Shown here piece after piece: positions 1-6,942 of a stretch of 64,000 bases of DNA (positions within the stretch are counted from its first letter, which is position 1; every line of letters starts with the position of its first letter). The DNA lies in contig JAZUMK010000005.1 in the NCBI GenBank assembly GCA_045603585.1, positions 58,601-122,600 of the forward strand, read 5' to 3'. The notes below the pieces were generated by a model, which made no database searches, was not told where the DNA came from, and saw nothing but the letters and a program-made list of their open reading frames with translations. The DNA comes from SFEL01 sp045603585. Its GTDB lineage: Bacteria; Bacillota; Clostridia; Christensenellales; CAG-138. Position numbers and translations under genes: made by a program.

Positions 1-39
1 TATCCAGCCGTAATAGGGCTTTTTAATACTAAGTTTCAT
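1..39 (-). CDS. 5' end of a leftward gene, possibly an MFS transporter (partial)
   Basis: An ATG at 37-39 on the minus strand opens a frame that runs off the left edge. The 13 visible residues read MKLSIKKPYYGWI. An AAGGA ribosome binding site lies five bases upstream. The short motif of basic residues followed by YYGWI is typical of the first transmembrane helix of oxalate/formate-type major facilitator transporters, but 13 residues cannot establish this. The gene is divergent from the acyltransferase gene that follows. Confidence 0.45.
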   Translation of the reverse strand, partial: MKLSIKKPYYGWI

Positions 40-133
40 CGTTTTCCTTCTTCCATGATTACAATTAATCAAATGCCATTGATTATACTATCACACCCCG
101 CCCTTTACCACAAGCAAAACCCGCTTATATGCT

Positions 134-162
134 TTGCCAACGCCGCCGGGTAATGGTATAAT
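134..162 (+). promoter_or_regulatory. SigA-type promoter of the acyltransferase gene
   Basis: TTGCCA at 134-139, a 17-base spacer and TATAAT at 157-162 form a near-consensus promoter. A TG one base before the -10 makes it extended as well. The predicted start is about 20 bases upstream of the GGAGG ribosome binding site at 180-184. Confidence 0.7.
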
Positions 163-189
163 TTCATTAACAAAATCTTGGAGGACAGG

Positions 190-1482
190 ATGATGTCAAA
201 ACCCACACTTGCCCAGAAACTCGCCGGCCGAAAGCTCCGCCGTCCCCCCGCTGTGATATACCCATTGCTTGCCAATATATGGCGGCTGCTGTTTATAAAA
301 AAGCTTGGCGTAACCTTTGAATACAAAATCAACCCCAAGGATTACAAGGGGCCCTTTATCGTGGTAAGCAATCACGCTTCCCGCATGGACTATATTTATA
401 CCGGCATCCCCTTCCTGCCACATCGCATGAACTACGTTGCGGGATACAATGAATTTTTCCGCTCCCACCTTGCGATGGTATTCAGGTTGCTTCAGGTTAT
501 CCCTAAAAAGAACTTTACCGCCGACGTATACTGCATAAAGGAAATGACCCGCATACTGAAAAGCGGCGGCATCGTCTGCATATTCCCCGAGGGCATGAGC
601 AGCATATCCGGCGCAAATCAGCCCGTGGCTCTTGGTTCCGCAAAGCTTTTAAAGCACTTTAAGCTGCCTGTGCTGATGTGCCATATTCAGGGCGGCTATC
701 TCACCAATACAAAATACTGCCTGGATGAACGCCGCGGCAAAGTAAAAGTTACCGTAGATCAGCTCTTTACCCCTGAGCAGCTTGCCTCCCTCAGCGAGGA
801 TGAGGTTACCGATATGCTCCACGATGCTCTCAAGCAGGACGATTATGCATGGAACAAGCTTGAGCGGGCTGCCTACGACGGCCATGGCAGAATGGCTCAC
901 AACCTCCATGACCTGCTGTATATGTGTCCCAAATGCCGCAGGGAATTTACCATGCGGGGCGAGGGCAGCCGCATATACTGCACCGAGTGCGGCAACGGCG
1001 CAGAACTTAATGAATATTACGACCTTATCCCCTTTGACGACGAATGTGTGATCCCCGAAACTCCCCGCGTCTGGTTTGACTGGGAGCGCAGGATAGCCTC
1101 AAAGGAAGTATCCTTCCCCGGCTTTGAGCTTACAAGCAAGGTGAAGCTTGGCATGCTGCCCCAATACAAGTATCTGAAAAACCAGGCCACTTCCGAAATA
1201 GTTGGCGAAGGCACCCTTACCCTTGACTCCACCGGCATAACCTACCGGGGTACCCGCCGCGGCGAAATGGTGGAACTGCACATGGACAGCTCCATACTGC
1301 CCACCTACGGCATGTGCACCGATGTTTCCCGCTTCTACACATTCTATAACGGCGAATTTATGGAGTTTTATCCCGAAGGCCGCTGCGTTGGCAAATGGCT
1401 GCACTGCACCGAAGAAATGCATCGCTTTATGGGCGGCAAATGGCAAAACTTCCCGGATGCCGCCACAAGATACGACAGCTAA
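190..1482 (+). CDS. PlsC-family lysophospholipid acyltransferase with a zinc-ribbon insert
   Basis: The N-terminal half is a 1-acyl-glycerol-3-phosphate acyltransferase domain, which acylates lysophosphatidate at the membrane in phospholipid synthesis. It shows the catalytic HX4D box (NHASRMD, near residue 60) and the substrate box FPEGMSS (near residue 135). Unusually, about 110 residues further on there is a CPKC...CTEC pair typical of a zinc ribbon, followed by a C-terminal region of about 150 residues that I do not recognise. At 430 residues it is nearly twice the length of a plain PlsC. A TTG at 178 also opens the frame, but GGAGG at 180-184 places the start at ATG 190 or 193. A perfect stem-loop follows the stop. 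Confidence 0.8.
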   Translation: MMSKPTLAQKLAGRKLRRPPAVIYPLLANIWRLLFIKKLGVTFEYKINPKDYKGPFIVVSNHASRMDYIYTGIPFLPHRMNYVAGYNEFFRSHLAMVFRLLQVIPKKNFTADVYCIKEMTRILKSGGIVCIFPEGMSSISGANQPVALGSAKLLKHFKLPVLMCHIQGGYLTNTKYCLDERRGKVKVTVDQLFTPEQLASLSEDEVTDMLHDALKQDDYAWNKLERAAYDGHGRMAHNLHDLLYMCPKCRREFTMRGEGSRIYCTECGNGAELNEYYDLIPFDDECVIPETPRVWFDWERRIASKEVSFPGFELTSKVKLGMLPQYKYLKNQATSEIVGEGTLTLDSTGITYRGTRRGEMVELHMDSSILPTYGMCTDVSRFYTFYNGEFMEFYPEGRCVGKWLHCTEEMHRFMGGKWQNFPDAATRYDS

Positions 1483-1517
1483 ATCAAAGGCCCTGCACAA
1501 GCGGGGCCTTTGATTTT
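1481..1517. terminator. bidirectional terminator between convergent genes
   Basis: A perfect 13-bp inverted repeat (arms 1481-1493 and 1504-1516, AAATCAAAGGCCC and its complement) has A-rich and T-rich flanks on both sides. It can stop both the acyltransferase transcript and the leftward lipoprotein transcript. Confidence 0.85.
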
Positions 1518-1519
1518 AC

Positions 1520-2260
1520 CTATTTTCCGTATTTATCATATACCGCCGAATACTTTTCATAGTATTCCGTATTCAGCTTCTCTACTTTTTGCTTGAATTC
1601 CTTTTCATACTTATCCAGCAAGCCGGACAGCCGTGTATATTCTGCGATATACTCCGGATCATCCGACTCAGGCCCCATGTTTTCGATGCTGCTCAGCGTT
1701 ATGGCGCACTTGGTCTCGTATTCCTTATACAGCAGATCCCACTCTTCGCTGTATTCCGCATAAACGTCATCCAGCTCCTGCTGCATTATCTCATCGGTAT
1801 TCGGCGTAGGCACAGGGGTAACGGCAGGCGCGGCGGATGCCACGGGCGTGACAATCGGCACAGGAGTGTATAAAAGTTCCGGCGTGGGAATTATAAGCGG
1901 CGTAAATACCGGGATCTCAACTGGCGGCATAATGGCAACATCAACAACATCAGGCTGCGTCTGGGCCGCAGCCTCTGTAATGTATTCGGTCTTATCTTCC
2001 TCTGTTTCTTTGATATCTTCCTTGGGAACAGCACTTGGAGCGCTCACCGTATTTGCTGTGCTGTCAGCCTGCTTATTCACCGCGGGCACAGGGGTAATTA
2101 CCGCATCTCCGCCCGCTACTATTATTTCTATGTATTTATCCGTACCGGCGCAGCCGCAGAACATAAACAGACAGACCGAAAGCACAAAAATAAGGCCCAG
2201 GATACCCGGAGCAGAACAATGGCCTGTTGAGTTTTTATGAGTACTTTTGCTGCCGTCCAT
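1520..2260 (-). CDS. putative lipoprotein with Pro-rich linker and C-terminal coiled coil
   Basis: I do not recognise a family. After about 15 residues comes a hydrophobic segment ending in FMFCGC, which resembles a lipoprotein signal, so the protein is probably anchored outside the membrane. A Thr/Pro/Val-rich linker follows, then about 80 residues rich in Glu, Lys and Tyr that look like a coiled coil (many EYxxxY and YEKE repeats). The frame is open to a TTG at 2353, but TTGAAA at 2345-2350 and TATCAT at 2322-2327 form a promoter there. The ATG at 2260 is therefore the better start, although its ribosome binding site is weak. Confidence 0.65.
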   Translation of the reverse strand: MDGSKSTHKNSTGHCSAPGILGLIFVLSVCLFMFCGCAGTDKYIEIIVAGGDAVITPVPAVNKQADSTANTVSAPSAVPKEDIKETEEDKTEYITEAAAQTQPDVVDVAIMPPVEIPVFTPLIIPTPELLYTPVPIVTPVASAAPAVTPVPTPNTDEIMQQELDDVYAEYSEEWDLLYKEYETKCAITLSSIENMGPESDDPEYIAEYTRLSGLLDKYEKEFKQKVEKLNTEYYEKYSAVYDKYGK

Positions 2261-2321
2261 GATGACTACCGCTCTGAGAAAAGTAATGCGCCCCAATCGC
2301 GGGACAGATGTGGTTAAAAAT

Positions 2322-2350
2322 ATGATACTGTGTTTTATCGACCTTTTCAA
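2322..2350 (-). promoter_or_regulatory. SigA-type promoter of the putative lipoprotein gene
   Basis: On the minus strand TTGAAA (2345-2350), a 17-base spacer and TATCAT (2322-2327) match the vegetative consensus well. Its position excludes the longer TTG-initiated reading of the downstream gene. Confidence 0.6.
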
Positions 2351-2370
2351 CAATTATCTATGATTGTACG

Positions 2371-2400
2371 ACAAAAAAAGCGGCGATGCCGCTTTTTTGT
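2371..2400 (-). terminator. terminator of the two-component operon
   Basis: GCGGC, a three-base loop and GCCGC (2380-2392) are flanked by A and T runs on both sides. The structure lies just past the stop codon of the histidine kinase gene and can work in both directions. Confidence 0.8.
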
Positions 2401-2408
2401 ATGCTCCG

Positions 2409-3971
2409 CTATATTTCTTCTTTTGGGAATATCAGTTCCACCTTAAACAGATCTCCATCCAGATACAGCTGCATGCTTCCCTTCATAAGCTCGGTAAGGC
2501 TCTGGGCGATGGACAGACCCAGCCCGCTGCCCTCTGTGTTTCTGGATTCATCCCCCTGAACAAATCGCTCCAGCAGCTCCTCGGGGCGTATATTCAGCTC
2601 CTTTGCTGATATGTTTTTAAAGCTTATCACGGTGTTTTCTTCCCGCTTTTCCGCTCCCATATACGCCCTCGTGCCGCTCATGCCATGGCGGCATATATTC
2701 AGCAGCAGATTATCCATTACCCGCCACAGCAGCCGTCCGTCGGCGGTGATATACATATCCTCCTCCGGCAGGGTTATCACCGGAGTTATGCCTGCGGCCG
2801 TCATACGCTCGCCGTATTCCGCGGCGGACTGTCGCAAAAGCTCGGATACATTCACCCGCTCAAAATTTACGCCCATTGCACCGGATGAAGCCTTGGAGGC
2901 TTCGATAAGGTCCTCGGTAAGCTTTTTCAGCTTTGCGCTCTGGCGTGCTATGGTTTCCACATATTCCTTCGCCTGCTCGCCGGGAATTTCTTCCTTCTGC
3001 AGAAGGTCTATATAGGTGACGATGGATGTAAGGGGGGTTTTCAGGTCATGGCTCACGTTTGTGATAAGCTCGGTTTTAAAGCGCTCGCTTCTCATGCGCT
3101 CGTTTACCGCCCTTGCCATACCGCGGCTGACGCTGTTGAGGTTTTCGCCATGCTGCTTAAATTCCCATTTGAGCTTTGAGGTATCCGTTTCATACTTCAG
3201 GTCTCCCTCGGCTATGGCTGCGGCGGCCTCCTGCAATTTTTTCATCTGGGATACGCATTCGAAAATCCCAAAGGCCGCAAGGCAGTTGAAAAATGCCAGC
3301 ATCGCAAGGGCAAAGCCGGAATATCTGCTTTCAAACAGGTATGCAGCGCCTATGGCATTGATAAGCAGATAGCCAAGGAAGATAAAGGTGGCCTTCAGGT
3401 TCATGCCCGCCATATTGAACAGCCGGCCAAGCCATGCGAATATGCGGTATATGATAGTGTTTTTGAATAGCGTCCTTGTCTTTATCCGTGCGGCAAATGT
3501 CATGCAGGCCGCCATGGCCACCCCTGCGGATATGGCTATACAAATGGCGGCAAATACCAGCTGTACTACATAACCGCCGCTTGTGGCGGTTATATTCAGA
3601 CCCATCGTAAGGAAGCCTATGCACGGCAAGCCCGCCAATACAATATAAATATCAAAGGGGATATTATCCTGACGGATAAGCACATACCCCGCCTCGCCCT
3701 CTTTGCGGGCAGCGGAGCACAGCAGGAATATGAACAGACCCAGCATGCCAATTCCCGCAATGATGCCTATGGTTATCATATTATAACGATTGAAGAACAA
3801 AAAAGCGTTCAACCCTACCAAGTCAACCTCTGTGCCTACCGAATGCCAGCCCTGCTCATAGCAATATACTACGCCCGCTATGCATAATATCAGCACCGTA
3901 AAAAGGGCGGCAAACAGCACCAGCCCCACGGCCCTCGCCCAGAATTTATGCGTAAGCTTACTTCCTTTCAT
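2409..3971 (-). CDS. membrane sensor histidine kinase (VanS-like)
   Basis: This is the sensor half of a two-component system. The first 240 residues hold about six hydrophobic segments. A HAMP-like stretch follows (AEGDLKYETDT), then a HisKA domain with the phospho-accepting His in NVSHDLKTPLT (about residue 308). The HATPase domain has an N box (DNLLLNICRHG) and a G box (GSGLGLSIAQSL). There is no large extracellular sensor loop, so the signal is probably read within or at the membrane. The start overlaps the response-regulator stop by 14 bases and has a GGAGGG ribosome binding site. The pairing and domain style resemble VanRS-type cell-envelope regulators; the actual signal is unknown. Confidence 0.9.
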   Translation of the reverse strand: MKGSKLTHKFWARAVGLVLFAALFTVLILCIAGVVYCYEQGWHSVGTEVDLVGLNAFLFFNRYNMITIGIIAGIGMLGLFIFLLCSAARKEGEAGYVLIRQDNIPFDIYIVLAGLPCIGFLTMGLNITATSGGYVVQLVFAAICIAISAGVAMAACMTFAARIKTRTLFKNTIIYRIFAWLGRLFNMAGMNLKATFIFLGYLLINAIGAAYLFESRYSGFALAMLAFFNCLAAFGIFECVSQMKKLQEAAAAIAEGDLKYETDTSKLKWEFKQHGENLNSVSRGMARAVNERMRSERFKTELITNVSHDLKTPLTSIVTYIDLLQKEEIPGEQAKEYVETIARQSAKLKKLTEDLIEASKASSGAMGVNFERVNVSELLRQSAAEYGERMTAAGITPVITLPEEDMYITADGRLLWRVMDNLLLNICRHGMSGTRAYMGAEKREENTVISFKNISAKELNIRPEELLERFVQGDESRNTEGSGLGLSIAQSLTELMKGSMQLYLDGDLFKVELIFPKEEI

Positions 3972-4662
3972 CCTGCTTTCCCTCCAGTTTGTAGCCCTTG
4001 CCCCATACCACCTTAAGATATCTTGGGTTGCCCGGGTCTATTTCCAGCTTTTCCCGTATGTGACGAATGTGTACTGCGATGGTTCCCTCCGCTCCTATGG
4101 GCAAATCCTTCCATATGCGGCGGTATATCTCCTTGGATGAAAACACCTTGCCGGGGTTTTCCATAAGCAGCTTAAGTATGTCATACTCTGTTGGTGTCAA
4201 GGATACTTCATCCCCGCACAGGGTAACGGACTTGCCCTCGTCATCAAGCTCTATATCCCCCACCCTGAGGCTCTTTGGGGTGCGCTCCATGCCCCCAAGA
4301 TATGCATAGCGGCGAAGCTGCGCCTTAACACGAGCCAATACCTCGATGGGGTTAAAGGGCTTGGTAACGTAATCATCCGCCCCAAGGGTAAGCCCCGCCA
4401 CCTTGTCCATATCCTCGCCCTTTGCGGTGAGCAGTATCACGGGGATGTTGCTCTTCTGCCGTATTGCGGTCATAGCGGCCATGCCATCCATTACCGGCAT
4501 CATTATATCCATCAGCACAAGGTGTATTTCTTCCTGCTCTATGATATCCACCGCCTCTTTGCCGTTTTCCGCCTGAAGTACGCCGTAGCCTTCCCCCGCA
4601 AGGTAGATACTCAACGCCCTTCGTATGTCCCGTTCGTCGTCACATATGAGAATGTTGTACAT
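3958..4662 (-). CDS. OmpR/PhoB-family response regulator (VanR-like)
   Basis: The receiver domain has the acidic pocket (DDE at residues 8-10), the phosphorylated Asp in LMDIMMP (residue 52) and the conserved Lys in LLTAKGED. A winged-helix Trans_reg_C domain follows, ending in VWGKGYKLEG. At 234 residues it is a normal family length. The start at 4662 is set by GGAGGT seven bases upstream; the open frame to 4722 is leader. It is cotranscribed with the overlapping kinase gene. A direct repeat CCTTAA-N2-CCTTAA (4722-4735) in the upstream region could be a binding site for autoregulation, which is inference. Confidence 0.92.
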   Translation of the reverse strand: MYNILICDDERDIRRALSIYLAGEGYGVLQAENGKEAVDIIEQEEIHLVLMDIMMPVMDGMAAMTAIRQKSNIPVILLTAKGEDMDKVAGLTLGADDYVTKPFNPIEVLARVKAQLRRYAYLGGMERTPKSLRVGDIELDDEGKSVTLCGDEVSLTPTEYDILKLLMENPGKVFSSKEIYRRIWKDLPIGAEGTIAVHIRHIREKLEIDPGNPRYLKVVWGKGYKLEGKQDERK

Positions 4663-4765
4663 CTCAGCACCTCCGTTATAAGGTAAATAAAGCATAACAG
4701 AATACACTTTAACATAAAACACCTTAACCCCTTAAGACTTTATTAATATGGCAAATAACGCCACG

Positions 4766-4790
4766 CAAAAAAGCGGCCCGAAGGCCGCCC
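4766..4790 (-). terminator. terminator after the MBL hydrolase gene
   Basis: GCGGCC, CGAA tetraloop, GGCCGC (4773-4788), followed on the minus strand by a T run, closes the recD2-comF-tcdA-hydrolase operon. Confidence 0.8.
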
Positions 4791-4801
4791 TTATACATAA
4801 T

Positions 4802-5527
4802 TTATACGTGATATTCGTGCATTTCTTCCGCTATGAGACAGTTTGCAAAATGCTCCCTTGCCTCCGCAAGCATCTGCTCGGTATCCTCCCTGCCGCCCCA
4901 TACATGGGTGCAGATAAGCTGGCCCACCTCCGCGGCTTTTGCCACCTGTCCTGCTTCGCCTGCGGTAAGGTGCTGAGCCTTTTCTCCGGGCTTTTCAGCA
5001 TTGAGAAAACAGGCATCCGCAAGGAGTATGTCCGCCCCGCAGCATTGGTTAATAAGATCCGGGTGCATGCCGGTATCGCCGGTATAGAATATGCGCTTGC
5101 CTTTATATTCCACATCGAAGGCGTAGGTTTCCACGGAATGGGAGGAGCCGTAAAGAGTAACCGTCACCTCGCCGAAGCGCAGCTTCAGCCCCGCCTTTGC
5201 GCTGACCATCTCAAATACTCCGGATGAGGAAAGCATGCGAAACTCGGTTTCCGGAGTTTCCGGCGCTATGACCGTTAACGGGGTCTTTAACTTAAGCTGT
5301 GGCAGCGCATAGCGCAGCACCATCATATCTCCCATATGATCGCTGTGGAGATGGCTGAGCAATATGCCGTCCACATTAATATTGGGATATATACGCCTGA
5401 GATTGGACAGGCTTCCGGGCCCAAGCTCCAGCACAAGGGCAGTATCCCCCGCCTGAATAAGATAGCCTGAACACGCGCCGCCCGGTGCGGGAAAGGGGCC
5501 GTGACGGCCCAATACAGTAAGCTTCAT
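4802..5527 (-). CDS. MBL-fold metallohydrolase (YhfI / RNase Z-like)
   Basis: This is a metallo-beta-lactamase fold protein of 241 residues. The zinc-binding SHLHSDHMGD motif is at residues 58-67, with further ligands in FYTGDTGMH and CTHVWGG. The order of motifs resembles the RNase Z/YhfI group rather than beta-lactamases. The substrate cannot be told from sequence. The start at 5527 follows a GGGGGAT ribosome binding site, whereas the frame's upstream extension has none. It is the last gene of the recD2 operon, 53 bases after tcdA, and a terminator follows. Confidence 0.85.
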   Translation of the reverse strand: MKLTVLGRHGPFPAPGGACSGYLIQAGDTALVLELGPGSLSNLRRIYPNINVDGILLSHLHSDHMGDMMVLRYALPQLKLKTPLTVIAPETPETEFRMLSSSGVFEMVSAKAGLKLRFGEVTVTLYGSSHSVETYAFDVEYKGKRIFYTGDTGMHPDLINQCCGADILLADACFLNAEKPGEKAQHLTAGEAGQVAKAAEVGQLICTHVWGGREDTEQMLAEAREHFANCLIAEEMHEYHV

Positions 5528-5580
5528 AATGATATCCCCCTTGTCATTCACCTGTTGAGTATGTGCCAATAAGCGCAGGT

Positions 5581-6297
5581 CTATTCCACGCCTGCGATAT
5601 GCCGTATCACTTCCCCCGCCAGCATCAGCCCCGCAACAGAGGGCACAAAGGCCACGCTGCCTGTTATCCTGTGCTTGCCGGGAAGCAGTTCTTCTGCCGA
5701 TTCCTCTTTCGGAGCTATTGCGGGCTCCTTAGAATACAGCACCTTTACACCTTCTATTCCCCGCTTTTTCAGCTCCCGCCGCATTACCCGGGCAAGGGGA
5801 CAAACGGTGGTTTTGCTTATATCATCTATGCAGAAGCTGTCTGAATGCAGCTTGTTGCCTGTGCCCATTGAGCAGATTATTGGCACGCCCGCATCCTTTG
5901 CCCGCTCTATCAGCAGTATCTTTGAGGTTACGGAATCTATTGCATCGATTATGTAATCGTATCCTGTAAAGTCAAACTGATCCATGGTGGATTCATCAAA
6001 GCGCACAGGTCTGGTATCCACTTGGATATCAGGATTGATATCCAGCGCCCTGTCCCGCATTACAATGGCCTTTTGTTTGCCTACGGTGGAGGTAAGGGCG
6101 ATAAGCTGACGGTTTATATTGCTCTCTGCCACTGTATCGTCGTCCACAAGCATAAGCCTTCCAATACCGCTCCTTGCAAGGGCTTCTGCAGCATAGCTGC
6201 CCACGCCCCCTATTCCAAACACGGCAACGGAAGCCTTGTTCAGCTTTTCCATAGCCTCATGGCCTATTACCAATTCCGTACGGCTGAATCTTTCCAT
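5581..6297 (-). CDS. tcdA: TcdA/CsdL-like tRNA threonylcarbamoyladenosine dehydratase (ThiF/E1 fold)
   Basis: An E1-like ATP-binding protein of 238 residues. Known members cyclise t6A37 of ANN-decoding tRNAs to ct6A using ATP. The nucleotide loop GIGGVGS is at residues 28-34, followed by LVDDDTVAESNINRQ and the ATP-interacting RQLIA segment. DYIIDAIDSVTSK is the usual family signature. The ATG start lies immediately before the end of comF in an overlapping junction with AGGAG six bases upstream. Other ThiF-fold roles are possible, but the length and signatures favour TcdA. Confidence 0.88.
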   Translation of the reverse strand: MERFSRTELVIGHEAMEKLNKASVAVFGIGGVGSYAAEALARSGIGRLMLVDDDTVAESNINRQLIALTSTVGKQKAIVMRDRALDINPDIQVDTRPVRFDESTMDQFDFTGYDYIIDAIDSVTSKILLIERAKDAGVPIICSMGTGNKLHSDSFCIDDISKTTVCPLARVMRRELKKRGIEGVKVLYSKEPAIAPKEESAEELLPGKHRITGSVAFVPSVAGLMLAGEVIRHIAGVE

Positions 6298-6942
6298 TCA
6301 GTTCTCCTGTCCGCCCGCATAGCAGGCAGCAATAACGTATACTTTGTCTGCGCCTGCGGCCTTGAGAGCCTTTGCGCATTCCTCTGCGGTGCTTCCGGTG
6401 GTAATTACATCATCCACCAGTATTATGCTCATACCGGCGCACCTTTTTGATGCGCGAAAGGCATCCCTTACGTTTTCCCTTCGCTCCTGACGGGAGGTAA
6501 GGGACTGCATAAGTGTATTTCGTATTCTTTTAAGCAAATCGGCCTTTACCGGAATACTGTATTTCCTGCCGATATGCTCCGCAAGAATAAGGCTTTGGTT
6601 ATATCCTCTCTCCTTTAATCTGGCGCTGTGCAGCGGCACCGGGATCAGCACATCCGCCTGCCATTCCCGCGGCAGGGATATAAAAGAAGCGAGGTTTTTG
6701 CCAAGATAGCGGCAGCCGTAATACTTGAATCGATGGATGATATCCGCCGCAGCGTCGTTATACAGTATGCCTGCCGCTGAGCTGTCCACAGGTTCATTCA
6801 GCGAAAACTCGGGAGCGGGAACAATAAGCTCCCCGCATGCTTTGCAGAGGCCGTGGCTGTTCAGCACAGCTTCCTCGTTGCACAGACAGCATGCCGCATC
6901 CTCAGGATACAGCGCATTGAGAAACAGCTCCTTCAGCTTCAT
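6298..6942 (-). CDS. comF: ComF family phosphoribosyltransferase-like protein
   Basis: The N terminus carries a zinc-finger-like pair (CCLCNEE...CKACGELI). The rest is a phosphoribosyltransferase fold with the PRPP loop ILVDDVITTGST near residue 175. ComFC proteins bind DNA and PRPP and take part in natural transformation and recombination. The stop of recD2 overlaps its ATG by four bases and GGGAGG is well placed, so the two are translationally coupled. The pairing of recD2 with comF fits a role in processing single-stranded or incoming DNA. Confidence 0.9.
   Translation of the reverse strand: MKLKELFLNALYPEDAACCLCNEEAVLNSHGLCKACGELIVPAPEFSLNEPVDSSAAGILYNDAAADIIHRFKYYGCRYLGKNLASFISLPREWQADVLIPVPLHSARLKERGYNQSLILAEHIGRKYSIPVKADLLKRIRNTLMQSLTSRQERRENVRDAFRASKRCAGMSIILVDDVITTGSTAEECAKALKAAGADKVYVIAACYAGGQEN

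Noticed and set aside
2261..2353. N-terminal extension of the putative lipoprotein from a TTG
   Set aside because: The TTG lies next to the -35 hexamer of a good promoter, so it would not be transcribed.
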